A DNA stretch of 25,702 bases from JBEBSD01 sp040394475. GTDB taxonomy: Bacteria; Bacteroidota; Bacteroidia; Cytophagales; Spirosomataceae. The position numbers were made by a program, and so were the translations under genes. The notes beneath the pieces are model-generated. The model did no database searches, was not told the DNA's origin, and was given only the letters and a program-made list of their open reading frames with translations. This document shows positions 15,513-22,581 of the stretch, in pieces; positions within the stretch are counted from its first letter, which is position 1; every line of letters begins with the position of its first letter. The stretch is taken from positions 1-25,702 of the forward strand of contig JBEBSD010000084.1 in the NCBI GenBank assembly GCA_040394475.1. The letters run 5' to 3'.

Positions 15513-15541
15513 AGGAAGTTTTCCTGCACGGAAGACTTCCT
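15513..15541. terminator. 12-bp hairpin between convergent lacI and yceI
   Basis: AGGAAGTTTTCC and GGAAGACTTCCT pair over 12 bp (one G-T wobble) around a 5-nt loop, 16 bp after the lacI stop. No U-run follows directly on either strand, so it may act mainly as an RNA 3'-end stabiliser or weak bidirectional terminator. Confidence 0.5.
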
Positions 15542-15559
15542 GTATCCGGGCAGCAGGCT

Positions 15560-15584
15560 CCCGCCCCGGGATCAGGCGGGTTTT
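15560..15584 (+). terminator. Intrinsic terminator of lacI, overlapping the yceI 3' end
   Basis: CCCGCC (15560-15565) pairs with GGCGGG (15575-15580) and is followed by TTTTAC. The stem spans the yceI stop codon at 15572 on the opposite strand, so the two convergent 3' ends are tightly packed. Confidence 0.55.
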
Positions 15585-16096
15585 ACAAATTGTACTTCAC
15601 CCTGGATGCGGACGTCCTCACTGACCAGTACGCCGCCGGTTTCCAATGCTGCATTCCAGGCGAGTCCCCAGTCCGTTCTTTTGATTTTTCCGCTAAAAGA
15701 GAAACCGGCTTTCAGGTTTCCCCAGGGGTCTTTGGCAATGCCGTCAAATTCGACATCGAAGGTGACAGGTAATGCAACGTCCTTAATCGTGAGGGTTCCC
15801 ACTATTTTTTCAGAGGCAGCGTTAAAAGTATCGGTTTCAAATGAAATGGCCTGGAAATGCTCGACATCGAAGAAATCGGCGCTTTTCAGGTGCTGGTCAC
15901 GGCTGTCGTTCTGGGTGGTGATCGATGCGGCATCGGCACTGAAAGCCACTTTGGCATCTGAAAATGTTTCATCTGAAGACGTGACATTTCCACTGAAAAC
16001 CTGGAAGCTTCCGGTAACATTGGAGATACCCAGGTGTTTGACTTTGAAACGTAATTCGCTGTGATTGGGGTCAAGTGACCATTGAATAGCTGACAT
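15572..16096 (-). CDS. YceI-family lipid-binding-like protein
   Basis: A 174-residue YceI-domain protein: a lipocalin-like beta-barrel that in characterised members binds polyprenoid or lipid ligands. Visible landmarks are WSLDPNHSELRFKVKHLGIS at the N-terminus, TGSFQVFSG, SITTQNDSRDQHLKSADFFD in the middle and VTFDVEFDGIAKDPWGNLKAGF later. There is no signal peptide, so this is a cytoplasmic form, a frequent situation in Bacteroidota. The function is commonly linked to stress or antibiotic response but not proven. The promoter has an exact -7 box and a 12-bp palindrome next to it, so the gene is probably repressed by a MarR-like dimer. Confidence 0.9.
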   Translation of the reverse strand: MSAIQWSLDPNHSELRFKVKHLGISNVTGSFQVFSGNVTSSDETFSDAKVAFSADAASITTQNDSRDQHLKSADFFDVEHFQAISFETDTFNAASEKIVGTLTIKDVALPVTFDVEFDGIAKDPWGNLKAGFSFSGKIKRTDWGLAWNAALETGGVLVSEDVRIQGEVQFVKPA

Positions 16097-16142
16097 ATAA
16101 GATCGTTTTGTACGGTTTGATGGTTGTTTTGCAGTTGCAATA

Positions 16143-16172
16143 CAAATGTAGCAACAATAAATGTATATACAT
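16143..16172 (-). promoter_or_regulatory. yceI promoter with overlapping palindromic operator
   Basis: TACATTTG (minus strand, 16143-16150) matches the -7 consensus. The perfect palindrome ATGTATATACAT (16161-16172) lies in the spacer/-33 zone. A protein bound there would block polymerase. The predicted leader is about 40 nt. Confidence 0.55.
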
Positions 16173-16338
16173 CTATTTTTTTGATATTTTTTTCGGAACT
16201 AACAGCAAGGCCGGGAAAAAGCTTCGGATAGAGCTGTTACCGCAAAGGGAGTGACGGAAAAGGGGGCGGCCGGGAAAAACCGGGTGTTGCTATCGATTTT
16301 CTCTGTAAATTTACCGTTCCTGGCAGATAAAACCGGTT

Positions 16339-17559
16339 ATGAGCAAGCGTATCTTACAATATGATTATAAAAAGGAGCATTTGGTAAACTCGGCTCCTGC
16401 CAAATACGACTACGAGCAACTGAAGTCTACGGAGATGGTCCTGAACGTTGGTCCCCAGCATCCGTCGACCCATGGTGTGTTGCGACTGGAAGTTGTGACA
16501 GACGGGGAAGTGATCGTGGATGTGGTGCCGCACCTGGGTTACCTGCACCGGTGTTTTGAAAAACATGCGGAATCGGTACCGTTCAACCAGGCGATTCCCT
16601 ACGTAGATCGGATGGATTATGTGGCCGCAATGAATTCTGAGCATGCTTTTGTGATGGGGATAGAGCGGATGCTGGGAATTGAGAACGAGCTTCCGAAGCG
16701 GGTTGAATACATCAGGGTGTTGGTTGCGGAGCTCAACCGGTTGGCTTCGCATTTCATTGCAATCGGTACCTATGCCCTGGATATGGGTGCATACACGCCT
16801 TTTCTATGGTTGCTGCGTGACCGTGAGCACATCCTGCGCCTGCTGGAATGGCTGAGCGGGGCGCGGATGCTGTATAATTATATATGGATCGGGGGACTGT
16901 TTTATGATCTGCCCGTGGGGTTTGAAGAACGGTGCGCCGAATTTGTAACCTATGTCAAGCCTAAGTTGAAGGAATTGGAGCAATTGGTTTCGGACAACAA
17001 GGTGTTCATAGACAGAACTGCCAATGTGGGGGTATTGCCCCTGCCGGTTGCCATTAATTACGGCTGCTCGGGGCCGGTCCTCAGAGGATCGGGATTAAAA
17101 TATGATTTACGCAGGGTGGACGGATACTCGGTTTATCCGGAGCTGGATTTTGAGATCCCCGTCGGTACCGGGCAGCAAGGGACCAAAGGCGACTGCTGGG
17201 ACCGGAACTGGGTACGCGTAGCCGAGTGCCGGGAGTCACTGAAGATTATCGAACAATGTCTGGTCCAATTGCAGGGCGATCATCAGCGTACCCGTGATTT
17301 TGACCCGCAGGCGGCGGTACCTAAGAAGATACGTCCCAAGGCAATGGATTTTTATGCCCGTGCTGAGAATTCCAAGGGAGAATTAGGATTCTTTTTCCGT
17401 ACCGACGGCCGGTCGGATGTACCGTTACGGTGTAAAGCCAGAGGGTGTTCGTTCCACAATCTTTCTGTTATCGGGGAAATTACAAAAGGCGCCCTCCTGG
17501 CCGATCTGATTGCCGTGATCGGCTCTATTGACGTGGTAATGGGAGAAGTGGACCGGTAA
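16339..17559 (+). CDS. nuoD: NADH-quinone oxidoreductase subunit D (isolated copy)
   Basis: A 406-residue NuoD (49-kDa) subunit of complex I. Quinone-site and core motifs are intact: GPQHPSTHGVLR (about 38-49) with the quinone-site histidine, YVDRMDYVAAMNSEHAF, RGSGLKYDLRRVDGYSVY, and the C-terminal IGSIDVVMGEVDR that ends the family. GDCWDRNWVRVAECRESLKI deviates slightly from the usual GDCYDR. The other nuo genes are absent: yceI is upstream and truC downstream, whereas nuoD normally sits in a nuoA-N operon. It is therefore either a second copy or part of a split complex I locus. All key motifs are kept, so it is unlikely to be a decaying pseudogene. It has its own terminator. Confidence 0.93.
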   Translation: MSKRILQYDYKKEHLVNSAPAKYDYEQLKSTEMVLNVGPQHPSTHGVLRLEVVTDGEVIVDVVPHLGYLHRCFEKHAESVPFNQAIPYVDRMDYVAAMNSEHAFVMGIERMLGIENELPKRVEYIRVLVAELNRLASHFIAIGTYALDMGAYTPFLWLLRDREHILRLLEWLSGARMLYNYIWIGGLFYDLPVGFEERCAEFVTYVKPKLKELEQLVSDNKVFIDRTANVGVLPLPVAINYGCSGPVLRGSGLKYDLRRVDGYSVYPELDFEIPVGTGQQGTKGDCWDRNWVRVAECRESLKIIEQCLVQLQGDHQRTRDFDPQAAVPKKIRPKAMDFYARAENSKGELGFFFRTDGRSDVPLRCKARGCSFHNLSVIGEITKGALLADLIAVIGSIDVVMGEVDR

Positions 17560-17586
17560 AGGTATCTCCTGCAGGTTGCTGGATAG

Positions 17587-17616
17587 AAGGGTCATATTCA
17601 GGAGAATAGCCCTTTT
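17587..17616 (+). terminator. Probable intrinsic terminator of nuoD
   Basis: AAGGG (17587-17591) pairs with CCCTT (17610-17614), and inside it TATTC pairs with GAATA around an AGGA loop; TT follows (four T in total). It lies 28 bp after the nuoD stop. Confidence 0.5.
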
Positions 17617-17801
17617 CGGGAAATGTTCCGTATACTGTACAGATCCTTTTCTATGAACGAATGTAAAATAAGTTAGGGAATCCCGCTATGCATGCTGTGC
17701 AAACCCTCCTATGAAGGATTGTGGTACACCGGTGGGGCTGTGAAAGAAAGAGCATTGGCTCCGGGAACACGGCCCCTGATGTACAATCCGGTCCGTTTTA
17801 G

Positions 17802-17809
17802 TAAATTTG
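17802..17809 (+). promoter_or_regulatory. -7 box (TAAATTTG) directly before truC
   Basis: TAAATTTG is an exact TAnnTTTG match ending 6 nt before the ATG at 17816, so the transcript would be leaderless or nearly so. No good -33 element is visible. Confidence 0.45.
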
Positions 17810-17815
17810 TCCCGA

Positions 17816-18499
17816 ATGCTTGAAATCCTTTATCGAGACGAATACCTGATTGCTATCAACAAGCCCCATGGATTATTGGTACATCCCAGTGCAATTGCGC
17901 GGGACGCACAGGAGTTTGCTTTGCACCGGCTGCGTGATCAGATCGGCCGGAAAGTTTTTCCGGCACATCGTCTCGACCGTAAAACGGGGGGCGTACTGCT
18001 GTTTTCCCTAACGAAGGAGGCCGACCGGCGTATGCAGCCCTTGTTTGCGGAAAGGGAGGTAGTGAAGAAGTACCGGGCGATTGTGAGAGGGTTTACTTCG
18101 GATGAGGGAATTATCGATTATCCTTTAAAACGCGAGAACGGCACGCTGCAGGAGGCCGTTACCTCTTACCGGACGCTCCAGCGGAGGGAGATGGACATCG
18201 CACTCGGCCAACATGCCACCTCCAGGTACTCATTCATTGAAGCCATCCCGCAGACGGGCAGAATGCACCAGCTCCGCAAGCATTTTGCACATATTTTTCA
18301 TCCCATCATTGGCGACCGTCCCTACGGCTGCAATAAGCAAAACCGGTTTTGGCTGCAGACTTTCGGAATGAACACCATGTTATTGCATGCATCGGAGCTG
18401 CTTTTTAACCATCCGTTTACGGGGCATCAGGTACAGATTACCGCCGGTCTGCAGGAAGAGTTCAGAAGGGTCTGTCAGATCGCAGGCTTCGAAAGCTGA
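17816..18499 (+). CDS. truC: tRNA pseudouridine(65) synthase TruC (RluA family)
   Basis: A 227-residue pseudouridine synthase without an S4 domain. The catalytic motif is HRLDRKTGGVLLFS (51-64), with Asp54 as nucleophile. The opening MLEILYRDEYLIAINKPHGLLVH, RDQIGRKVF, TGRMHQLRKHFAH and HPIIGDRPYGCNKQNR follow the TruC subgroup, as I recall it from E. coli, more closely than RluA, C or D. The expected reaction is U65 to pseudouridine in tRNA. I use the ATG at 17816; a TTG at 17807 is in frame but overlaps the promoter box. The 256-bp gap before it holds the nuoD terminator and nothing else that I can name. Confidence 0.9.
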   Translation: MLEILYRDEYLIAINKPHGLLVHPSAIARDAQEFALHRLRDQIGRKVFPAHRLDRKTGGVLLFSLTKEADRRMQPLFAEREVVKKYRAIVRGFTSDEGIIDYPLKRENGTLQEAVTSYRTLQRREMDIALGQHATSRYSFIEAIPQTGRMHQLRKHFAHIFHPIIGDRPYGCNKQNRFWLQTFGMNTMLLHASELLFNHPFTGHQVQITAGLQEEFRRVCQIAGFES

Positions 18500-18625
18500 T
18501 TGTTCATGCGGAGTACAAAAGTTATGTAAGTAGAAAGAAGACCCGAATTGTTTTTATCCGAAAACACCCCCCGACAAGTACATTGCCGGATACAAGCATT
18601 CTCCAAACGAAACAACCATCGTCAC

Positions 18626-18716
18626 CACCTAAAACCTAAAACCCAATACCTAAAACCTATTACCTAAAACCTAATACCTATTACCCAATACCTATTACCC
18701 AATACCTAACACCTGC
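18626..18716 (+). repeat. Heptamer tandem array, 13 units of TACCTAA type
   Basis: Thirteen units of exactly 7 bp fill 18626-18716. They read CACCTAA, AACCTAA, AACCCAA, TACCTAA, AACCTAT, TACCTAA and so on, ending CACCTGC. TTTC and the DUF417 ATG (18721) follow at once. The consensus (A/T)ACC(T/C)A(A/T) is the same as in the array at 5354-5430, which also ends a few bases before an ATG. Confidence 0.9.
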
Positions 18717-18720
18717 TTTC

Positions 18721-19296
18721 ATGAAACGATTACTTATCCTGCTGGCCAACAGCCAGTCACAGGCAATTAACCTCCTCCGGATCGCTATCTTTATCGTAAT
18801 GGCCTGGATAGGCGGGTTGAAAGTTTACAAATACGAAGCCGACGGGATTGTGCCGTTCGTGGCCAATAGCCCTTTAATGAGTTTTTTCTATCAAAAGGAG
18901 GCACCTGACTATCAGCAATACAAGAACCCCGAAGGAAAGGTAGTCCGGAAAAACATAGCATGGCACCAGGAAAACGGTACTTATGTGTTCGCTTACGGGC
19001 TCGGAACGGTGATTGTAATCATTGGTGTGTTAGTCTTGCTCGGGATTTATTTTCCGAAAATAGGGGTAGCAGGAGGGCTGCTGACATTCGGGATGTCATT
19101 GGTCACCTTGTCGTTTCTCATCACCACACCGGAAGTGTATGTGCCCAACCTGGGCGGGGATGACCCGACCCCACAATACGGTTTTCCGTATCTTTCAGGG
19201 GCAGGGAGATTGGTGCTAAAAGATTGCATCATGCTGGCAGCCGGTCTGATCTGCGCGGCAGACAGCGCTGCGACGGTGCTGCGGAAAGCACGTTAG
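18721..19296 (+). CDS. DUF417 (YkgB/RclC-like) inner membrane protein
   Basis: A 191-residue protein with about four transmembrane helices (roughly 18-34, 88-108, 113-135 and 165-180). The family signature WIGGLKVYKYEADGIVPFV followed by ANSPLMSFFY (about 30-58) is clear, as is GRLVLKDCIMLAAG near the C-terminus. E. coli RclC of this family belongs to the reactive-chlorine response, but its biochemical role is unknown; rclA and rclB homologues are not here. The start codon follows the heptamer array, so transcription must begin in or upstream of it. The gene converges with the ATP-grasp ligase gene across only 9 bp. Confidence 0.85.
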   Translation: MKRLLILLANSQSQAINLLRIAIFIVMAWIGGLKVYKYEADGIVPFVANSPLMSFFYQKEAPDYQQYKNPEGKVVRKNIAWHQENGTYVFAYGLGTVIVIIGVLVLLGIYFPKIGVAGGLLTFGMSLVTLSFLITTPEVYVPNLGGDDPTPQYGFPYLSGAGRLVLKDCIMLAAGLICAADSAATVLRKAR

Positions 19297-19305
19297 AAAT
19301 GTAAC

Positions 19306-20478
19306 TTACTCTACAATATGGCCAACGAACTGGGCCGTATTGTCCAGGATCCGGCCTCCCCTGCGAAAACCCAGCGCACAGGGTTCGCCTGCGTAAAATA
19401 CACCGGCCTGGTAGGAGTTTCCTGCGTCGTCTGTCGGAAACCGGATGTATTCCTGGTAAATTTTAGGCTGCGAACCGTAAATCCCATCTACACTTTCAAG
19501 CGCCTGGCCTCCTTTGTCCAGCAGCGAAACATTGGCGCCTTCCCTGCCAAAGAGCACTTTGCTGACGGATTGTTTGTGCGGTAATGCATAGCGTTCGGTC
19601 TGAAGCAGTAAAGGGTGGTAGGGAAACAAGTCCCATAGTATTTTCAGGATGTATTTGGATTGGAAAAGCAAGGTATAGGCAGGATTGAGTACAACCGCTT
19701 TCCGTTGCATGACCAATTTGCTGAGAATGTCGGCGAGCCCTTTTTCCTCGTTTCCGATATATTCCCAGGGAATCAGCTTAAACCAGAAATCGAACCTGAT
19801 AAAACCAGCCTGATGGGGGTCATGCATGAAAATGCCGGCTTCCTCCGAAAATTCGACCTGGTCTACGTAGGCAAAGGCCACGTCGAATCCGGCTTCTCTG
19901 GCGGCTTCCATCAGGATAGCAACATTGGCGTCATCTTCCGGGTAGTCCCGGAGGGTTGAAAAAAGAATGGAGGGGGTCAGGTCCGAATTGACGGTTTTGA
20001 TAAAGTCAAACTGTCCGACCAGCGTTTCGTGCAAAGAGTTGAATTGTTGTGTCTCATCGAGGTGATTCATCCGGAGCTGCGCCCATTGTACAACCGCGCT
20101 TTCGGGGAGGCAGGTGGCCGTGTCGGCATTGCACTCGATGAATTTGACGCCCGGGTCGTCCGCTCTGTAAGCAAGGTCAAAACGGCTGTATAAATGCACA
20201 TGGCGGTCGTCTTCCCAGCTGTACCGGATCAGCTCTACCAGGTTTTCAGGGATTCCCATTTCCCGGAAAAGCCCCTGATCGATTACATACTGGGCGGCTT
20301 CCACCAGCATATCGTACAGCTGCTGGGTTGCCTGGTAATAATTTTCGGCGGCCTCGGTACTTACCCGCACCACTTCGTTGGTGACATAAGGAGTAGTGTC
20401 TGTCCCCAGCATCCAGTCCCAGCCGGTTTTTTTAAGGATGGGGTCCGGAGGAGAGGCCAGCGGCTTTAATTGTATCAT
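19306..20478 (-). CDS. Glutathionylspermidine-synthetase-like ATP-grasp ligase (YgiC/YjfC type)
   Basis: A 390-residue stand-alone synthetase domain of the GSP_synth family, without the amidase domain of true Gsp synthetase/amidase. Landmarks are the opening KKTGWDWMLGTD, SRFDLAY and VKFIECNADTATCLPES (about 111-127), HDPHQAGFIRFDFWFKLIPWEY (219-240 region), and in the ATP-grasp part NPAYTLLFQSKYILKILWDL (265-284), KVLFGREGANV (307-317), YQEYIRFP (341-348) and the C-terminal RRGGRILDNTAQFVGH. The family forms amide bonds with ATP. A polyamine product is unproven for this subgroup. The gene lies 48 bp downstream of a UPF0323 lipoprotein gene, a pairing I recall from Helicobacter/Campylobacter and, in parallel form, from E. 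coli ygiB-ygiC. The partner's tail is a plausible substrate. Confidence 0.88.
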   Translation of the reverse strand: MIQLKPLASPPDPILKKTGWDWMLGTDTTPYVTNEVVRVSTEAAENYYQATQQLYDMLVEAAQYVIDQGLFREMGIPENLVELIRYSWEDDRHVHLYSRFDLAYRADDPGVKFIECNADTATCLPESAVVQWAQLRMNHLDETQQFNSLHETLVGQFDFIKTVNSDLTPSILFSTLRDYPEDDANVAILMEAAREAGFDVAFAYVDQVEFSEEAGIFMHDPHQAGFIRFDFWFKLIPWEYIGNEEKGLADILSKLVMQRKAVVLNPAYTLLFQSKYILKILWDLFPYHPLLLQTERYALPHKQSVSKVLFGREGANVSLLDKGGQALESVDGIYGSQPKIYQEYIRFPTDDAGNSYQAGVFYAGEPCALGFRRGGRILDNTAQFVGHIVE

Positions 20479-20526
20479 AGGTAGTGGAATAATAACCGGG
20501 AAAAAACAGGACGATGACAGGCCTTC

Positions 20527-21147
20527 TCAGCTGGCGGCCGGGCCACCGGACCGGCTGCTTCCGAAGAAGCCGCTCTTTCCTCCGGCCGGCCGTGTTCTGA
20601 CCATACGGGATGTCCGCGAAGAATTGACATCCTGTGTAGCAGCCTGCGACTGGTTATAGGCCGTCGACGAGCCGTAAAAGCGGCTTTTGTTAGCGGCCCC
20701 GTCACGGTGCTGGTTGATGTAGCCATTGTTCATCGAACGTCCCAACATGTAGCCTATGCCGCCGTACAGCAGCATGGACGACAAACCGCTGTGGTGTCCT
20801 ACCTGTGAACCGTTGTTTTGGATTTCATCATCGATAAGCGCTTTGGAGGCACTTACGGTAAGGGTATCTGTATGACCGTCCAGATAGGTCACAATGGCCA
20901 TTGCGGATTCAACGGGTACGCTTTCTTCCGAAGTAATCTGGAACTCCCCCGGACTGACTTCTTTAATCTGGGAGCGGATTCCCCTGGAATACGTGACTTC
21001 TTCATAAGAGTAGTCGGCCTCTGTGTCCTGGCCTGGGGTACAACTCTGGAACAAAATTCCTGCCGATAAAAAAGTGACGGTCAATGCACTGCTGATACTA
21101 ATATCTTTTACTTTTCGGATAAACGAACCCTTCCGCAATAATGTCAT
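20527..21147 (-). CDS. UPF0323-family putative lipoprotein with Gly/Ser-rich tail
   Basis: A 206-residue protein of unknown function. The N-terminus is basic, then hydrophobic (about 18-34), ending at Cys36 in ILFQSC, a relaxed lipoprotein signal. A small conserved domain follows (about 43-112, with EESVPVESAMAIVTYLDGH and SKALIDDEI). A glycine-containing hydrophobic stretch SSMLLYGGIGYMLGRSMN (123-140) comes next, then a low-complexity tail rich in Ser, Arg, Gly and Ala ending GGKSGFFGSSRSGGPAAS. The SGFFGSSR tail and overall layout match what I remember of the Helicobacter/Campylobacter UPF0323 lipoproteins, and resemble E. coli YgiB in outline. It is first in a two-gene unit with the ATP-grasp ligase and has a good promoter 28 bp upstream. 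Confidence 0.78.
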   Translation of the reverse strand: MTLLRKGSFIRKVKDISISSALTVTFLSAGILFQSCTPGQDTEADYSYEEVTYSRGIRSQIKEVSPGEFQITSEESVPVESAMAIVTYLDGHTDTLTVSASKALIDDEIQNNGSQVGHHSGLSSMLLYGGIGYMLGRSMNNGYINQHRDGAANKSRFYGSSTAYNQSQAATQDVNSSRTSRMVRTRPAGGKSGFFGSSRSGGPAAS

Positions 21148-21174
21148 TTTGTATATTTTTCATGAGTATTGTTT

Positions 21175-21205
21175 CAAAAATAACACTTTCTGCCAGAAGT
21201 TCCAA
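21175..21205 (-). promoter_or_regulatory. Promoter of the UPF0323/ATP-grasp unit
   Basis: On the minus strand TATTTTTG (21175-21182) matches TAnnTTTG exactly. TTG (21203-21205) lies 20 bp upstream, the normal spacing for a -33 element. The leader would be about 20 nt. The repeat array 21221-21420 begins just upstream of the -33 element. Confidence 0.6.
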
Positions 21206-21220
21206 TTTAAAGGCGATCCA

Positions 21221-21420
21221 TGGTCTGTGTCCCCACAGACCATTTTGTTACCCGCCCGGAAAGTAGGCTGTGGAGACACAGTCCACGGCTATGGTACAGT
21301 CCACGGCTGAAGTTTATTGGTATGTCCACAAACCATCCCGTTACCGCCCGGAAAGTAGGCTGTGAAGACACAGACCACGGTTAAGACACAGCCCACGGCT
21401 ACGACACAGAACCACGGTGG
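21221..21420. repeat. Compound repeat: 92-bp duplication with 18-bp units and a hairpin
   Basis: Two long copies start near 21221 and 21318. Their cores, at 21252 and 21344 (CCGCCCGGAAAGTAGGCTGT), are identical and offset by 92 bp. After each core come 18-bp units of type GACACAGNCCACGGCTAN: two at 21275-21310 and three at 21367-21420. Each copy opens with an inverted repeat: TGGTCTGTG/CACAGACCA (perfect, 21221-21242) and TGGTATGT/ACAAACCA (one mismatch, 21318-21335). The array fills the gap between the GH5 stop and the UPF0323 promoter. There is no gene in it. Confidence 0.85.
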
Positions 21421-21443
21421 AGAATCCTTAAAAAATGCTGCTG

Positions 21444-22571
21444 CTAATATTTCTGCAAAAGCGTAAGCAGTTTCCGGTCGAGTTTCGCGCCATGCCAGTC
21501 TTCGTAATCCACGTCGGTTCTCCCGGAATTGAGTATCCCGAAATCACCGGAAAACTCCCAAAGGGCATAGCCGATGCCATTGGAAGTAAGGATATCGAGG
21601 ACGTCGCTGAACCAGGCGAGGAAAACCGCGTGCGGTGTTTTATTCCAGCAGCCACACTCGCCGCAGTGAACGCCGACTCCCGAATTTTTGAGGGCAATCC
21701 AGGGCTGGTAAAACGATTCCAGCATTTCGCGGCTCAGGTATTGGTTTCCTACCTGGCCCGGCCATTTAGGCTCGGGCAGGTTGTCTATGCTCTTGTTGGC
21801 CCACGGAGCCTTGTAGTGGGAGATGATCCCGGGATGATACCCCCGGCAGCTTTGTCCTACATCCAGGTCTGCGATTTCCGGGATCACCCGCGTCCCTACG
21901 CTGTTGCCGTCGGCAATGATCAGGTGCCGGGGGTTTTCTTTCCGGATGGCGTCAATCGAAGCAAGTACCAGTTTCCGGTAGCTCTCCCCCGGAACAGCGC
22001 TGTTCCGGGAATGCTGATCGTTCATGTCCTCCCGCATACTGGGTTCATTCAGTAAATCGAAGCTGATTTTATCGGGACTGGCCTGCCTGAACCGCTTTGC
22101 CCAGAAGTTCCAGTGAAAACCGAAGGCCTCCAGCGCTGCGGCATCCTTCCACAGGTTATATGGTTCGTGAAAACCCGCATTGATGCAATACCCCGGGGCA
22201 CGATGGAGGTTCAGACTGACGTACAGGTTGTAGCGATGGGCCAGTGCTACGAGCTGTTCTATTTTGTCCGTGGCCCGGGTGTCGATCTGATACACTTCTT
22301 CCGGGGTGATGTTGCGGGACCGGTCGAATTTCAGGTAATAGGGGTAAGCCATCGGGATACGGACAAAATCAAATCCCCAGTCCTGCATCCACTGGAATTG
22401 TGCTTCGGTGGTAGCCGGGCGGCTCCGGGCAGGATCCGGAGAAAAGAAATCCAACAGGTTGAAGCCCCGCCATCGGGGCAGCTTATTGGAAGGGGCTGCG
22501 TAGGAGGCCGCCAGGGAGGGGAGAACACATGCCGCAAGGCCGGCGTTCCTCAGAAATGTTCTTCGTTCCAT
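21444..22571 (-). CDS. Secreted glycoside hydrolase family 5 (cellulase-like)
   Basis: A 375-residue GH5 TIM-barrel enzyme. The N-terminus MERRTFLRNAGLAACVLP is a signal peptide with a twin-arginine-like start; cleavage is likely near AASYAAP. WGFDFVRIPMAYPYYL and YVSLNLHRAPGYCIN are early barrel strands. The acid/base is Glu176 in DLLNEPS, and the nucleophile is Glu305 in VHCGECGCWN. IGYALWEFSGDFGILNSG follows as the late aromatic segment. GH5 enzymes cleave beta-linked glucans or mannans; substrate and linkage are not readable. No carbohydrate-binding or sorting domain is attached. It follows the lyase-like gene by 10 bp on the same strand, so the two are one operon. No obvious terminator follows; the compound repeat begins just past the 3' end. 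Confidence 0.9.
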   Translation of the reverse strand: MERRTFLRNAGLAACVLPSLAASYAAPSNKLPRWRGFNLLDFFSPDPARSRPATTEAQFQWMQDWGFDFVRIPMAYPYYLKFDRSRNITPEEVYQIDTRATDKIEQLVALAHRYNLYVSLNLHRAPGYCINAGFHEPYNLWKDAAALEAFGFHWNFWAKRFRQASPDKISFDLLNEPSMREDMNDQHSRNSAVPGESYRKLVLASIDAIRKENPRHLIIADGNSVGTRVIPEIADLDVGQSCRGYHPGIISHYKAPWANKSIDNLPEPKWPGQVGNQYLSREMLESFYQPWIALKNSGVGVHCGECGCWNKTPHAVFLAWFSDVLDILTSNGIGYALWEFSGDFGILNSGRTDVDYEDWHGAKLDRKLLTLLQKY

Positions 22572-22581
22572 GATTTAACCA

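Noticed and set aside
17807..17815. TTG as truC start
   Set aside because: It lies within the TAAATTTG promoter box and adds three residues without family support; the ATG at 17816 gives the standard TruC N-terminus.
18626..18716. Possible CRISPR or tRNA-like array
   Set aside because: Units are contiguous 7-mers without spacers; no cloverleaf can be drawn.
19306..20478. True glutathionylspermidine synthetase/amidase
   Set aside because: The amidase half is absent and the partner is a UPF0323 lipoprotein, which fits the YgiC/YjfC-type subgroup of unknown substrate better.
21221..21420. Possible CRISPR array
   Set aside because: Repeats are adjacent 18-bp units and a 92-bp duplication without unique spacers of uniform length, and no cas genes are nearby.
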